A stretch of DNA of 64,000 nt from Kitasatospora sp. NA04385 (lineage in GTDB: Bacteria > Actinomycetota > Actinomycetes > Streptomycetales > Streptomycetaceae): NCBI RefSeq assembly GCF_013364235.1, contig NZ_CP054919.1:6325001-6389000 (forward strand). Reading direction: 5' to 3'. Of this stretch, positions 9,325 to 17,588 are shown piece after piece. The number at the start of each line of letters is the position of its first letter. Position 1 is the first letter of the stretch. The position numbers and the translations under genes are program-made. The notes beneath the pieces are model-generated. The model had not been told where the DNA came from, made no database searches, and was given only the letters and a program-made list of their open reading frames with translations.

Positions 9325-10050
9325 TTCTCCCGGAACCGGACGGAAGTGCGCCGAAAGGCCGGCCGGAAGAGATTCGTTGACGAATTCTTAATCCCGCGCG
9401 GTGGATTCGTCCGGACCCGCGGAAAGTTCCAGAAGACTCCGGCGGCCGCCTTCCCGGACAGGCCGCCGGCGCCCCGCGAGCACCGCTCGCGGCGACGGAC
9501 CGGGCCGGTCCCGTACACCCCCGGCGGGGCCGGCCCGGCACGGCCCTGGTCGGACGGGGGCGGCGATGGTCGCGGCCGGGCCGTGGGGAAGCGGGCGCGC
9601 TGCGTGACGGCGCCGCGGGAGCGGCCGTGGTCGGCGCCCGGGGACGGCGGGACCGAGCGGACGCCGACGGGCGGTCGAGAGCGCGATCGGCGAACCGGTC
9701 GCGGCTGCGCCGTCCACCGCCTGCGGGCGGCTCCACGCGGGTCTGCCGATCGACACGGCGACGGCACGCGGCGCGGCGCCGGTCCGACCGGACCGGGCGC
9801 TCTCGCGGCCGTCCGCCGTCCGCCGTCACCCGACCGCCGTCCGCCGTCACCCGACGTCGGCGGCCCCCGTGGCCGCGGTACCGCACGCGGGCCCCGGCCG
9901 ACCCCGCGCGGACCGGGGTCCGTGGTCCGCCCGTCGGTAGTTCGCCGCCGACCGTCGTGACCGGAATCGGTCAGCGGGGCGCCCCCCGGAAGCCCCGCTG
10001 CCACCCTGCGTGCCCGCCTGCGCGCGCAACGTCGCCGGGCCGGGCCGGGC
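9325..10050. other. 726-bp stretch without a recognisable gene
   Basis: All long frames here on both strands are Arg/Pro/Gly-rich and look non-coding; none resembles a protein family and no start has a Shine-Dalgarno site. The first 80 bases are less GC-rich and hold GAATTC and GAAGAGATT, the latter also present in the leader of the gene at 12877. Around 9807-9860 a 22-bp unit is repeated in tandem, ending in the palindrome CCGACGTCGG, which recurs near 13530. It could be a decayed gene or an RNA leader. Confidence 0.5.
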
Positions 10051-10102
10051 GCGCAGTTTGCTGACAGCGGCGTAGGTCTCCGGGAGGGCCGCCCTGTTCG
10101 AT
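10051..10102 (+). promoter_or_regulatory. Cluster box upstream of regulator 10136
   Basis: GCAGTTTGCTGACAGC carries two CAGs 11 bp apart (C of the first at 10054). At +43 the candidate -10 is TTCGAT, which is weak. The regulator starts about 35 bp later, so this gene may be controlled by its own product or by the SARP. Confidence 0.5.
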
Positions 10103-10135
10103 GGCGGGGATCGAGCGGCGCGCCAGGGGGTAGCG

Positions 10136-10954
10136 ATGAGGGAACTGTTGGGCACACCGGGGGCGGCACCGCGCAGCCGCCGGGCCGGGGACGAGATCGA
10201 GCAGGGGCTGCTGGAGGTCCAGGCCCTGATCGAGGACACCGTGCTGCGCCACCGCAGCTTCGTGTCCCGCTCGGCCGTCGTCACCGAGGTGCCGCCGGAC
10301 GAGGCGGAGCTGTCCGCCGAGACCGCCCGGCTGATCGGGCGCGCCCGGCACGGGCTCCGGCTGGTGCTCGCCTCGGACGTCCCCAGGGCCCGGGCGGTCT
10401 ACCGCGCGCTGGAGGAACTGCTCGCCGGGCGCGGCGCGGAGGTCACCGTCCAGCTGCTGTGCGTGCCGGAGACCCTCGACCGGGAGTTCGTCGGCCGGCT
10501 GCTCGACGCGGGCTGCCGGCTGGAGGCCAGGACCTGCCGGCTGCCGTGGATGGAAACGGTCATGGTCGACCACCAGGTGGTGCTCGCCTGCACCGGCCTG
10601 GTGGTCGGCAAGCGGCAGGCCGCGGTGATCCGGGACTTCTCGGTGATCCGCACCATGCACAACCTGTTCGCGGACGTGTGGCGGCGCGCCCGGCCGGGCG
10701 AGGACCGGCTCGACTTCGGCAGCCTGGCCCGGGCCGAGTTCGCCCGGCGCATCCTCGACCGGCTGAACGCCGGGGTGACCGACGAGGCCGCCGCCCGGGA
10801 CCTGTCGGTGTCGGTGCGCACCTACCGCCGGTACGTCGCCGAGATCATGGAACTGCTCGGCGCGAACTCCCGTTTCCAGGCCGGCGCCCGGGCCGCCGAA
10901 CTCGGACTGCTGACCGCGGCCCGGCTCCCGCAGCAGGCCCGCCGGGTCGGCTGA
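10136..10954 (+). CDS. LuxR-type HTH regulator with N-terminal sensor-like domain
   Basis: The 272-residue protein has a C-terminal helix-turn-helix (residues about 205-255: TDEAAARDLSVSVRTYRR, then LGANSRFQAG) of the LuxR/NarL kind. An N-terminal domain of about 190 residues starts with the family signature VQALIEDTVLRHR. I place that domain near TrmB/PLD-like ligand-sensing folds, tentatively; no HKD catalytic motif is visible. It has no receiver domain. It is paralogous to the two genes at 26488 and 27276 (shared ALIE(D/S)TV and SVRTYRRYVAEIM). Its position at the head of the biosynthetic genes and the box in its own promoter suggest pathway control. Confidence 0.85.
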   Translation: MRELLGTPGAAPRSRRAGDEIEQGLLEVQALIEDTVLRHRSFVSRSAVVTEVPPDEAELSAETARLIGRARHGLRLVLASDVPRARAVYRALEELLAGRGAEVTVQLLCVPETLDREFVGRLLDAGCRLEARTCRLPWMETVMVDHQVVLACTGLVVGKRQAAVIRDFSVIRTMHNLFADVWRRARPGEDRLDFGSLARAEFARRILDRLNAGVTDEAAARDLSVSVRTYRRYVAEIMELLGANSRFQAGARAAELGLLTAARLPQQARRVG

Positions 10955-10981
10955 CCTGCGGCGCGGCACCCCCGCCGGGCG

Positions 10982-11034
10982 GTGGCAGCTTCCTGAAGCC
11001 GACGTTGTCGCCGCTTCCCGCCGCCGGATAGAAC
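10982..11034 (+). promoter_or_regulatory. Cluster-box promoter of the TEII-IclR operon
   Basis: GTGGCAGCTTCCTGAA (C of CAG at 10986), -35 TTGTCG, 18-bp spacer, -10 TAGAAC (11029-11034). It aligns base for base in spacing with the box at 9276. The 5' leader to the thioesterase start is about 170 nt. Confidence 0.7.
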
Positions 11035-11207
11035 TGGTCCGGCCGAGAGGCCACCGGCGGCGGAGCCGGACCCGCACCCCCGTCGGGTACGGCTCCGCTC
11101 CGGCACGCCACCGGGTTCCGGACGGTCCGGCCCGCTCTCCGCCGGCGTCCCGCCCGGGACCGCGCGGAGGCACGGGGACGACGGACGGCGAGGCAGGAGA
11201 GGGAGAG

Positions 11208-11957
11208 ATGATCGAGAGCACCATCGGCAGCCGGTGGTTCCGGCGCTACCCGGTGTCGCAGGGCCCGGCCACCCGGCGGCTGGTCTGCCTGCCCCACGCG
11301 GGCGGCGCGGCCGGCACCTTCCACGGCTGGGCGGAGCACCTCGGCGCCGGGGTGGAACTGCTGGCGGCCCGCTACCCCGGCCGGCAGGAGCGGATCGCCG
11401 AGGAGTGCCTCACCAGCATGGAGGACCTCGCCGACGCGGTCACCGCGGCGCTGCTGCCCCTGCTGGACCTGCCGCTGCACCTGTTCGGCCACAGCATGGG
11501 CGCCACCCTCGGCTACGAGGTGGCGCTGCGGCTGGAGCGGGAGCACGGCGTCAGCCCGGCCGGCCTGTACGTCTCCTCCCGCAAGGCGCCGCACCGGGTC
11601 ACGCCGAACCCCGCCCACCTGGGCGGCGACCGGGAGGTGCTCGACGAACTGCGCTCGCTGGGCGGCACCGAGATGCGGGTGCTCGACGACCCCGACCTGT
11701 TCGAGCTGCTGATGCCCGCGATCCGGGCCGACTTCCGGATCGTCGGCACCTACCCGGCCCGGCCGGTGCGGCGGCTGGGCTGCCCGGTGTCCGGCTACGT
11801 GGGCGACCGGGACACCGGGATCACCCCGGCCGACATGGCGGCCTGGGCGGACGCGGCGCCCGGGCCGTTCGACCTCCGGGTGTTCCCGGGCGGGCACTTC
11901 TACCTGACCGAGCACCGCGAAGCGCTGGTGCGGGACCTCGCCGCCCGGATCGCGTGA
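11208..11957 (+). CDS. Type II thioesterase (NRPS/PKS proofreading)
   Basis: The 249-residue alpha/beta hydrolase starts at ATG 11208 behind GGAGAGGGAGAG. It has the TEII hallmarks LVCLPHAGGAAGTF and ARYPGRQER, the nucleophile elbow GHSMG near residue 95, the catalytic Asp around GDRDTG and the C-terminal His in GGHFYL. TEII enzymes remove stalled or misprimed acyl groups from carrier proteins, which fits the adjacent NRPS. The IclR-like gene begins 4 bases after its stop. Confidence 0.95.
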   Translation: MIESTIGSRWFRRYPVSQGPATRRLVCLPHAGGAAGTFHGWAEHLGAGVELLAARYPGRQERIAEECLTSMEDLADAVTAALLPLLDLPLHLFGHSMGATLGYEVALRLEREHGVSPAGLYVSSRKAPHRVTPNPAHLGGDREVLDELRSLGGTEMRVLDDPDLFELLMPAIRADFRIVGTYPARPVRRLGCPVSGYVGDRDTGITPADMAAWADAAPGPFDLRVFPGGHFYLTEHREALVRDLAARIA

Positions 11958-11961
11958 CCCG

Positions 11962-12741
11962 GTGACCACCGCGACCCCGCAGACCGCCGCGATCCCGCAG
12001 ACCGCCGCGGCTCCGGCCGCCGCCGCGCTCCTGCCGCCCGACAGCGGCGTCGGCGTCCTGGACAAGACCTCGCTGCTGTTCGCCGTACTGGCCCGGGGCC
12101 CGGCCTCGCTGCGGGCCCTGAGCGAGGCCACCGGCCTGTCCAGGGCGACCGTGTACCGGCTCGCCCTGGCCCTGGAGCGGCTCCGGCTGCTGTCCCGCGA
12201 CGCGGGCGGGCGGTTCCTGCTCGGCCCGCGGCTGGGCGAACTGGCGGTGGAGTCCTGCCGCGACCGGCTGCTGCAGGGCGCCGAGCACGAACTGGCCGAC
12301 CTGCGGGTGCGCACCGGGGCCAGCGCCCGGCTCTACCGGCGCCACGGCGGCCAGCGGATCTGCGTGGCCACCGCCGAGGGCCCCGGCACCGGCCGGCCGG
12401 CCCGGTCGGCGGAGGGCGTGGCGCTGCCGATGAAGGCCGGTGCGGGCGCCCAGGTGCTGCTGGCCTGGGAGGAGCCGGAGGAGATCACCCGCTCGATCCG
12501 GGGCGCCGGCTTCGGCGCGGTCACCCTGACCCGGGTCCGCCAGCAGGGCTGGGCGCAGAGCCTGGGCGTCGGCGAGCTGGGCTTCGGCGCGGCCGCCGTG
12601 CCGGTGCGCGGCGTCGCCGGGCGGGTGGTGGCCGCGCTCGTCCTGGACGGCCCGATCACCCTGATGTCCCGCAGCCCGGGGCGGCGGTACGGCGGCCTGC
12701 TGATCGACGCGGCGGCCAGGCTCGGCGCCGTGCTGACCTGA
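11962..12741 (+). CDS. IclR-family transcriptional regulator
   Basis: The 259-residue protein has an Ala-rich N-terminal extension and a winged helix at about 35-95 (LSEATGLSRATVYRLALALE). The C-terminal effector domain is GAF-like, with GASARLYRR, LPMKAGAGAQVLLAW and AAVPVRGVAGRVVAAL. IclR proteins sense small metabolites. The GTG start follows the thioesterase stop by four bases, so the two are co-transcribed. It is one of at least five regulators in the cluster. Confidence 0.88.
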   Translation: MTTATPQTAAIPQTAAAPAAAALLPPDSGVGVLDKTSLLFAVLARGPASLRALSEATGLSRATVYRLALALERLRLLSRDAGGRFLLGPRLGELAVESCRDRLLQGAEHELADLRVRTGASARLYRRHGGQRICVATAEGPGTGRPARSAEGVALPMKAGAGAQVLLAWEEPEEITRSIRGAGFGAVTLTRVRQQGWAQSLGVGELGFGAAAVPVRGVAGRVVAALVLDGPITLMSRSPGRRYGGLLIDAAARLGAVLT

Positions 12742-12775
12742 ACCGGACCGGAATTCCGCCCGCCCCCGGGAATTC

Positions 12776-12828
12776 CTGACAGTTAGTTGCAGAACGTCTT
12801 GTCCGCGCCCGCTCCGGGTCGGTAGAAA
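12776..12828 (+). promoter_or_regulatory. Cluster-box promoter of the isomerase-mbtH operon
   Basis: CTGACAGTTAGTTGCAG (C of the first CAG at 12780), -35 TTGTCC, -10 TAGAAA (12823-12828) at exactly +43. It starts 34 bp after the IclR stop, giving the next two genes their own promoter. Confidence 0.7.
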
Positions 12829-12876
12829 TCCGTCCGGCCCTTCCTTCCGGAAAACCCGAAGAGATTGGAGGCGGTG

Positions 12877-13518
12877 ATGGCGAGGAAACCGCCGCGCTGG
12901 TACTTCTCGTTCGGCAGCGCGTACTCCTGGATGGCGTACCGGGACCTGACCACACGCTATCCGGACGTCGCGGAGGCGATCGAGTGGATCCCGTTCTGGG
13001 AGCCGAACGACGACCACCACGACGACCTGGAGTCCTCCGGGGTGCAACTGCCCTACGTGGAGCTCTCCCGGGAGAAGTACGCCTACGTCCTGCAGGACGT
13101 GCGCCGGCTGGCCCGCGAGCGCGAGCTGCGGATGGTCTGGCCGGTGGACCGGGCGCCCGACTGGGAGGTCTCGCACCTGGCCTACCTGGTGGCCCGGGAC
13201 GGCGGGTGCGGCCGGCAGTTCGCCGACGCGGCCTACCGGGCCCGCTGGGAGGAGGGCCGGGACATCTCCTCCCCGGAGGTGATCGCCCGGATCGGCGCGG
13301 ACCTCGGCCTCGACCCGGCCGCACTGGCCGGCGCCCGGCAGGACCCGCAGGTCCGCGCCCGGGGCCTGGAGGCGCTCAACGCCGCCTACCGGGACGGGGT
13401 GTTCGGCGTCCCGTACTTCATCGACGGCTTCCAGCGCTTCTGGGGCGTCGACCGGCTGCCCGGCTTCGTCTCCGCCGTGCGCCACCGTACGGCGGCCGCC
13501 CCCGCGGCCGTCCGCTGA
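12877..13518 (+). CDS. DsbA/kappa-GST-fold protein, HCCA isomerase-like
   Basis: ATG 12877 has GGAGG five bases upstream and is preferred over the TTG at 12865; the product is 213 residues. The N-terminal strand and helix [13 protein letters not shown] match the 2-hydroxychromene-2-carboxylate isomerase pattern F-x-S-P-Y-S-Y, with Ser14 in the catalytic position. The C-terminal GVFGVPYFI has the cis-proline of the thioredoxin fold. There is no CxxC (only one Cys, near 110), so it is not a disulfide oxidase. An isomerase acting on a carrier-bound or aromatic acyl substrate is possible. It lies 62 bases before mbtH under the same promoter. Confidence 0.78.
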   Translation: MARKPPRWYFSFGSAYSWMAYRDLTTRYPDVAEAIEWIPFWEPNDDHHDDLESSGVQLPYVELSREKYAYVLQDVRRLARERELRMVWPVDRAPDWEVSHLAYLVARDGGCGRQFADAAYRARWEEGRDISSPEVIARIGADLGLDPAALAGARQDPQVRARGLEALNAAYRDGVFGVPYFIDGFQRFWGVDRLPGFVSAVRHRTAAAPAAVR

Positions 13519-13580
13519 CCGACGTCACCCGACGTCGGCGGCCGCACCACCCGAACCGACCGACAGGAGTCCGAACCATC

Positions 13581-13793
13581 ATGGCGACCAACCCGTTCGA
13601 GGACGACAGCGCCTCCTACTACGTCCTCGTCAACGAGGAGAACCAGCACTCGCTGTGGCCCGCCTTCGCCGAGGTCCCGGCGGGCTGGACCGTCGTGCAC
13701 GGCCAGGAGAGCCGCGAGTCCTGCCTGGAGTACGTCAACACCCACTGGACGGACATGCGCCCCAAGAGCCTCGTCGAGGCGATGGGCGCCTGA
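13581..13793 (+). CDS. MbtH-like NRPS accessory protein
   Basis: The 70-residue protein shows the family pattern [25 protein letters not shown] and the C-terminal [12 protein letters not shown] with conserved Trp residues. MbtH proteins bind adenylation domains and are needed for their folding or activity. ATG 13581 is preceded by CAGGAG. Its presence fits the NRPS upstream. Confidence 0.97.
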   Translation: MATNPFEDDSASYYVLVNEENQHSLWPAFAEVPAGWTVVHGQESRESCLEYVNTHWTDMRPKSLVEAMGA

Positions 13794-13841
13794 CCCGCCG
13801 CCGTCCGGCGGCGGCCGTCACCGCCGTCCCCCCCCCCCTGC

Positions 13842-13877
13842 CCGGCCCCGGTCCGTCCCCGTGCGGACCGGGGCCGG
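13842..13877 (+). terminator. Terminator after mbtH
   Basis: A perfect 14-bp GC stem (13842-13855 with 13864-13877) and 8-nt loop follow a run of C residues. It ends just before the next cluster box. Confidence 0.75.
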
Positions 13878-13889
13878 ACCGCTGCCCGC

Positions 13890-13951
13890 TGGCAGCTTGC
13901 TGACAGCCTGCGCCCGGGGAGCCGGTCGCACCCCGGCGGCGAACCTAGGGT
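13890..13951 (+). promoter_or_regulatory. Cluster-box promoter of the polyprenyl synthase
   Basis: TGGCAGCTTGCTGACAGC has two CAGs 11 bp apart (C of the first at 13893). The -10 TAGGGT (13946-13951) lies at +53, one helical turn further than in the +43 promoters. The gene starts 42 bp downstream. Confidence 0.65.
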
Positions 13952-13993
13952 CGGGTCCGAACGCCCGTGCCGACGACCCCGCCCGGAGGAACG

Positions 13994-15037
13994 ATGACCG
14001 CGCTGACCGCCGGGCCCCGGCCGGACTCCGCCCTGGTGGCCCGGCTGGCCCTGGCCGACCGGGAGTTCGCCGACCGCCTCCGGCACGGTCTGGCCGAGGC
14101 CGAGACCCGGCTGCGCGAGGTCGCGGCGGACGTGCCCGACGCCCTGATCGCCGAGTGGTCGCGCTACCTGATCGAGGCCGGCGGCAAGCGGCTGCGCCCG
14201 CTGCTGGTGCTGCTCGCGGCCGAGTTCGGCCCGGCCGGCCGGGCCGAACTGGCCGACCGGGCCCGGGACGCCGCCGCGCTGGTGGAGCTGGTGCACGTGG
14301 CCTCGCTGCACCACGACGACGTGATGGACGGCGCCCGCAGCCGGCACGGCGTGCCGAGCGCCCCGGCCCGCTGGGGCAACCGGACGGCCGTCGCGCTGGG
14401 CAACCGGCTGCTGGTCCGGGCCGCCCGGCTCGCCGCGGAGCTCGGCCAGGAGGTGTCCGGCCTGCAGGGCGCCGCCGCCGAACGCCTGGTGCGCGGCCAG
14501 CTGCGGGAGCTGACCGGCCCGGCGGAGGGCGAGTCGCCGCTGACCCACCACTTCGAGGTGATCGCCGACAAGACGGCCTCGCTCATCTCGCTGGCCCTGC
14601 GGACGGGCGCCACCGTGGCGGGCGCCCCCGCCCCGGCCGTCCGGGCGCTGGCCGAGTACGGGGAGCACCTCGGCACCGTCTTCCAACTCTCCGACGACCT
14701 GCTGGACTTCGAGGCCGACCCGGTGGAGTCCGGCAAGGACCCCGGCACCGACCTCGCCGTCGGGGTGCGCACCCTGCCGGTGCTGCTGGCCCTCAGCGAG
14801 GACGGGCCGCGCGCGGCCGAACTGCGCGGCCTGCTGGAGGGCGGGCCGCTCACCGACGAGGCCGACCGCCGCCGGGCGGCGGAACTGCTGCGCGGCTCGA
14901 CCGCGGCGGCGCGGGCCCGGGAACTGCTGCACTCGTACGCGACGGACGCCCGCGAGGCGCTGTCCGCCCTGCCCGACCGGCCGGCCCGGGACGCGCTGGC
15001 CGCGCTGGTGGGCGTGGTCGAGCACCGCGCGTCCTGA
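13994..15037 (+). CDS. Long-chain trans-polyprenyl diphosphate synthase
   Basis: ATG 13994 sits three bases after GGAGGA; the protein has 347 residues. It has GGKRLRPLLV, the first Asp motif LHHDDVMD (DDxxD), the isoprenoid-binding TAS/LISLA helix and the second motif LSDDLLDFE. Residues four and five before the first Asp motif are Ser and Ala, small as in hexa- to octaprenyl synthases, so a long chain (about C30 or more) is expected. It elongates FPP/GGPP with IPP. Menaquinone or carrier-lipid supply are the usual roles. The cluster-box promoter suggests a role tied to antibiotic production, perhaps raising carrier lipid or making a lipid precursor. Confidence 0.92.
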   Translation: MTALTAGPRPDSALVARLALADREFADRLRHGLAEAETRLREVAADVPDALIAEWSRYLIEAGGKRLRPLLVLLAAEFGPAGRAELADRARDAAALVELVHVASLHHDDVMDGARSRHGVPSAPARWGNRTAVALGNRLLVRAARLAAELGQEVSGLQGAAAERLVRGQLRELTGPAEGESPLTHHFEVIADKTASLISLALRTGATVAGAPAPAVRALAEYGEHLGTVFQLSDDLLDFEADPVESGKDPGTDLAVGVRTLPVLLALSEDGPRAAELRGLLEGGPLTDEADRRRAAELLRGSTAAARARELLHSYATDAREALSALPDRPARDALAALVGVVEHRAS

Positions 15038-15073
15038 GGCGGCGGGCACCCCGGCGGGTGTCCGGACGTGCGC

Positions 15074-15109
15074 GGGGGCCGCCGGGTCGGATCCGACCCG
15101 ACGGCCCCC
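15074..15109. terminator. Bidirectional terminator between convergent genes
   Basis: A 17-bp stem with one mismatch (15074-15090 with 15093-15109) lies between the polyprenyl synthase and MMPL genes, which converge. Confidence 0.8.
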
Positions 15110-15137
15110 GTCCGTCACTGCCCCGTCGCTGCCGGGG

Positions 15138-17291
15138 TCAGCCGCCGTTGCGGCCGCTGTCCACCAGGTCGGGCCGCGCTCCGGCCGCCGCCGCGGCGGG
15201 CTGCTCCTTCAGCCCGGGCCACCAGGCCCGGCGGCCGAGCAGGGTGGTGACGGCGGGCACCAGGAACAGCGCCATGACGAAGGCGGTGAGCAGGATGCCG
15301 GAGGCCACCGCGAAGCCCATCTGCTGGAGCATCGAGTTGTCCGCCAGCATCAGGACGCCGAAGGTGCCGGCCAGGATGACGGCCGCGGCGCCCATGGTGG
15401 GCGCGGACTGGGCCACCGCGTGCCTGATCGCCGCCCGCGGGTCGTTGCCCGCGCGGATCTCCTCGCGCAGCCGGGCGATCATCAGGATGTTGTAGTCGGT
15501 GCCGATCGCCACCACGAACAGGTAGACCAGGATCGGCAGGGTGAACAGGATGCCGTCGGCGCCCTTGACGCCCTGGAAGAGCCAGACCGTGGCGCCCAGG
15601 GTGCCGGCGAAGCCGAGGCCGACCGAGAGCATCAGGAACCAGGGGGCGACCGCGCTGCGCAGCAGCAGCCCGAGGATCAGCATGATGGCGATCCCGGCGA
15701 CCGGGAACACCACGGTGTAGTCGTGGTTGACGGCGGTGCGGATGTCGGCCAGGACGGCGCTGGTGCCGCCGACCAGGGCGCGGCTGCCGTCGGGGGCGGC
15801 GGCGTGGGCCTGGGTGCGCAGGGCGCCGCCGACCAGGTCGATCGCCTTCTCCTCGGACGGCTTGTAGGTGAGCGAGACGCTGTACCGGGCGACGGTGCCG
15901 TCGCTCGACGCGTCCGGGGCGGAGACCTGGGCGACGCCCTCGATCCGGGTCAGCGCGTCCCGGTAGGCGGACTGCTGCTGCTCGGAGAGCCGGCCCCCGG
16001 AGGTGTTCTCCAGGAACACCAGGGTCGGGTCCGCCTGCCCGGCCGAGAAGCTGCGCTGGAGGGTGTTCATCGCCTGCACGGACTCCAGCTTGTCGGGCAG
16101 CGAGCCGCCGCTGTCGAAGTCGGCCTTGAAGCCGAACAGGCCGACGGCGAGCGCCACCAGCAGACCGCCGGAGACCGCCGCCACCAGCCCGGGGCGACGG
16201 GCCGTCAGGCCGCCGACCTTCTGGGCCAGGGCGCCCTTGGGCTCGCGCTTCCAGGCCTTGGACGGCCAGAAGGCGGCCCGGCCGAGCAGCGCGAACACGG
16301 CGGGCACCAGGGTGACCCCGGCGACCAGGCTGACCGCGACCGCGATGGCCAGCGAGGGGCCCATGGCGCGCAGCATGCCCATGGTGGACAGGGTCAGCGC
16401 GAGGAAGGCCACCACCACGGCGCCGGCGGCGGAGGCGATGGTCTCGCCGACCCGCGCGACGGCCTCGGCCATCGCGGGGCGCGGCTCCATCCCCGCCCGC
16501 AGGAACTCGCGGTAGCGGAAGAGCAGGAACAGCAGGTAGTCGGTGCCGACGCCGAACAGCACCACGATCAGCATGGTGGAGACCGACGGGTCGGCGGTCA
16601 GGCCGAAGACGGAGCTGGCGGTGGAGATCAGGCCGGTCGCGGTCAGGTAGACCATCACGATCACGAGCACCGGCAGCAGCGCGATCAGCGGGCTGCGGAA
16701 GATGACGCCGAGCAGGACGACGATCAGCAGCAGCGTGGCCATCATGATCATGCCGTCGGTGTTGCTGCCGGAGTCCTTGGTGTCCAGTGCGGTGGCGGCC
16801 TGGCCGGTGACGCCGAGCTTGAGGGCGGTGCCGTTCAGCAGCTGCCCGGCGTCCGTCCGCAGTTGCTTGACGTCGTCGGTGACCGGGTCGTCGTAGACGT
16901 CCTTGGTGTCGGCGTAGACGTTCGCCAGGCCGACCTTGCCGTCGGGGGAGACCGCGTCGGGGCTGGTGCGCACCTGCTTGAGGTGGGCGTAGCCCTTGGC
17001 CTCCAGGGCGGAGGAGACCTTCGCGATGTCGGCCTTGTCGGCGTCGGTGAGCGCGGCGCCGTCGGTGCGCTGGAAGACGGCTATCGCGGCGGGCTGGTCG
17101 GGCCCGGGGAAGGCCCGCTCCTGGACGCCGGAGACCTGGACCGACTCGTAGTGCGAGGGCAGGAAGTCGGCCTGGTCGGTGGTCGATTCGAGCTTGGGCG
17201 CGAGCGCGGTCAGCGCGACCGTCGCCACCAGCCAGGCCACGACGACCAGCCAGGGCCGGCGGACGACGAACCGTCCGATCCGTGTGAACAT
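15138..17291 (-). CDS. MMPL/RND-family exporter
   Basis: The 717-residue protein has about twelve membrane segments: one at the N-terminus (about 14-32), then two blocks of five or six around two periplasmic loops, as in actinobacterial MMPL proteins. The motif VGTDYLLFLLFR and its second-half partner IGTDYNILMIAR carry the Asp-Tyr pairs of the proton relay. MMPL proteins export lipids and lipopeptides. It is divergent from the carboxylase genes, and an inverted repeat lies in its promoter. With DrrAB it gives the cluster a second export route. Confidence 0.93.
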   Translation of the reverse strand: MFTRIGRFVVRRPWLVVVAWLVATVALTALAPKLESTTDQADFLPSHYESVQVSGVQERAFPGPDQPAAIAVFQRTDGAALTDADKADIAKVSSALEAKGYAHLKQVRTSPDAVSPDGKVGLANVYADTKDVYDDPVTDDVKQLRTDAGQLLNGTALKLGVTGQAATALDTKDSGSNTDGMIMMATLLLIVVLLGVIFRSPLIALLPVLVIVMVYLTATGLISTASSVFGLTADPSVSTMLIVVLFGVGTDYLLFLLFRYREFLRAGMEPRPAMAEAVARVGETIASAAGAVVVAFLALTLSTMGMLRAMGPSLAIAVAVSLVAGVTLVPAVFALLGRAAFWPSKAWKREPKGALAQKVGGLTARRPGLVAAVSGGLLVALAVGLFGFKADFDSGGSLPDKLESVQAMNTLQRSFSAGQADPTLVFLENTSGGRLSEQQQSAYRDALTRIEGVAQVSAPDASSDGTVARYSVSLTYKPSEEKAIDLVGGALRTQAHAAAPDGSRALVGGTSAVLADIRTAVNHDYTVVFPVAGIAIMLILGLLLRSAVAPWFLMLSVGLGFAGTLGATVWLFQGVKGADGILFTLPILVYLFVVAIGTDYNILMIARLREEIRAGNDPRAAIRHAVAQSAPTMGAAAVILAGTFGVLMLADNSMLQQMGFAVASGILLTAFVMALFLVPAVTTLLGRRAWWPGLKEQPAAAAAGARPDLVDSGRNGG

Positions 17292-17353
17292 GACACTCCT
17301 AGCGTTTCGAAGCCCCGGCGCCGGATCGGTGCCGGGTGGGCGACCCGAACCGA

Positions 17354-17371
17354 TTGATTGCGTACGATCAA
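17354..17371. promoter_or_regulatory. Candidate operator TTGAT-N8-ATCAA
   Basis: A perfect 5-bp inverted repeat around GTAC lies 63 bp upstream of the MMPL start, a typical place and shape for a TetR-type repressor site. No TetR gene is adjacent in the window. Confidence 0.45.
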
Positions 17372-17435
17372 AGTCCGTGATCGCGGAGGGTGAGGATGCA
17401 GCATCGCATCGTCGCCCCCCTCCCCACCCGGGCCG

Positions 17436-17550
17436 TGGCAGCTTGTGGCCACCCCGCCCGGATCACACCGCCCGCCCGGGCGGGGACGGTTCAGCTTGTG
17501 GTCGGCCCCCGGGCGGACGGTGGCGGGCCGGTCCGGGCCCTGCCTACGGT
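17436..17550 (+). promoter_or_regulatory. Doubled cluster box before the acyl-CoA carboxylase
   Basis: GGCAGCTTGTGGCC (C of CAG at 17439) and TTCAGCTTGTGGTC (C at 17492) are 53 bp apart. A -10 TACGGT (17545-17550) lies 53 bp after the second, the same spacing as at 13893. The match is less exact than for the +43 promoters. Confidence 0.5.
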
Positions 17551-17588
17551 CGGGACCCACCGCCGAACACTCAGAGGGGGGATGGCCG

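Noticed and set aside
9318-10169. Long open frames on both strands (for example 9346-9960 plus, 9318-10169 minus)
   Set aside because: Arg/Pro/Gly-rich products, no ribosome site, no family resemblance; typical of random frames in GC-rich DNA.
9844-13545. Shared sequence CACCCGACGTCGG at 9846 and 13527 as attachment sites
   Set aside because: Too short, no integrase gene and no tRNA gene; probably a chance palindrome or a minor regulatory site.
17445-17588. Longer start for the carboxylase beta subunit
   Set aside because: The added residues are Pro/Gly/Arg-rich and cover the promoter boxes; GTG 17589 has a ribosome site.
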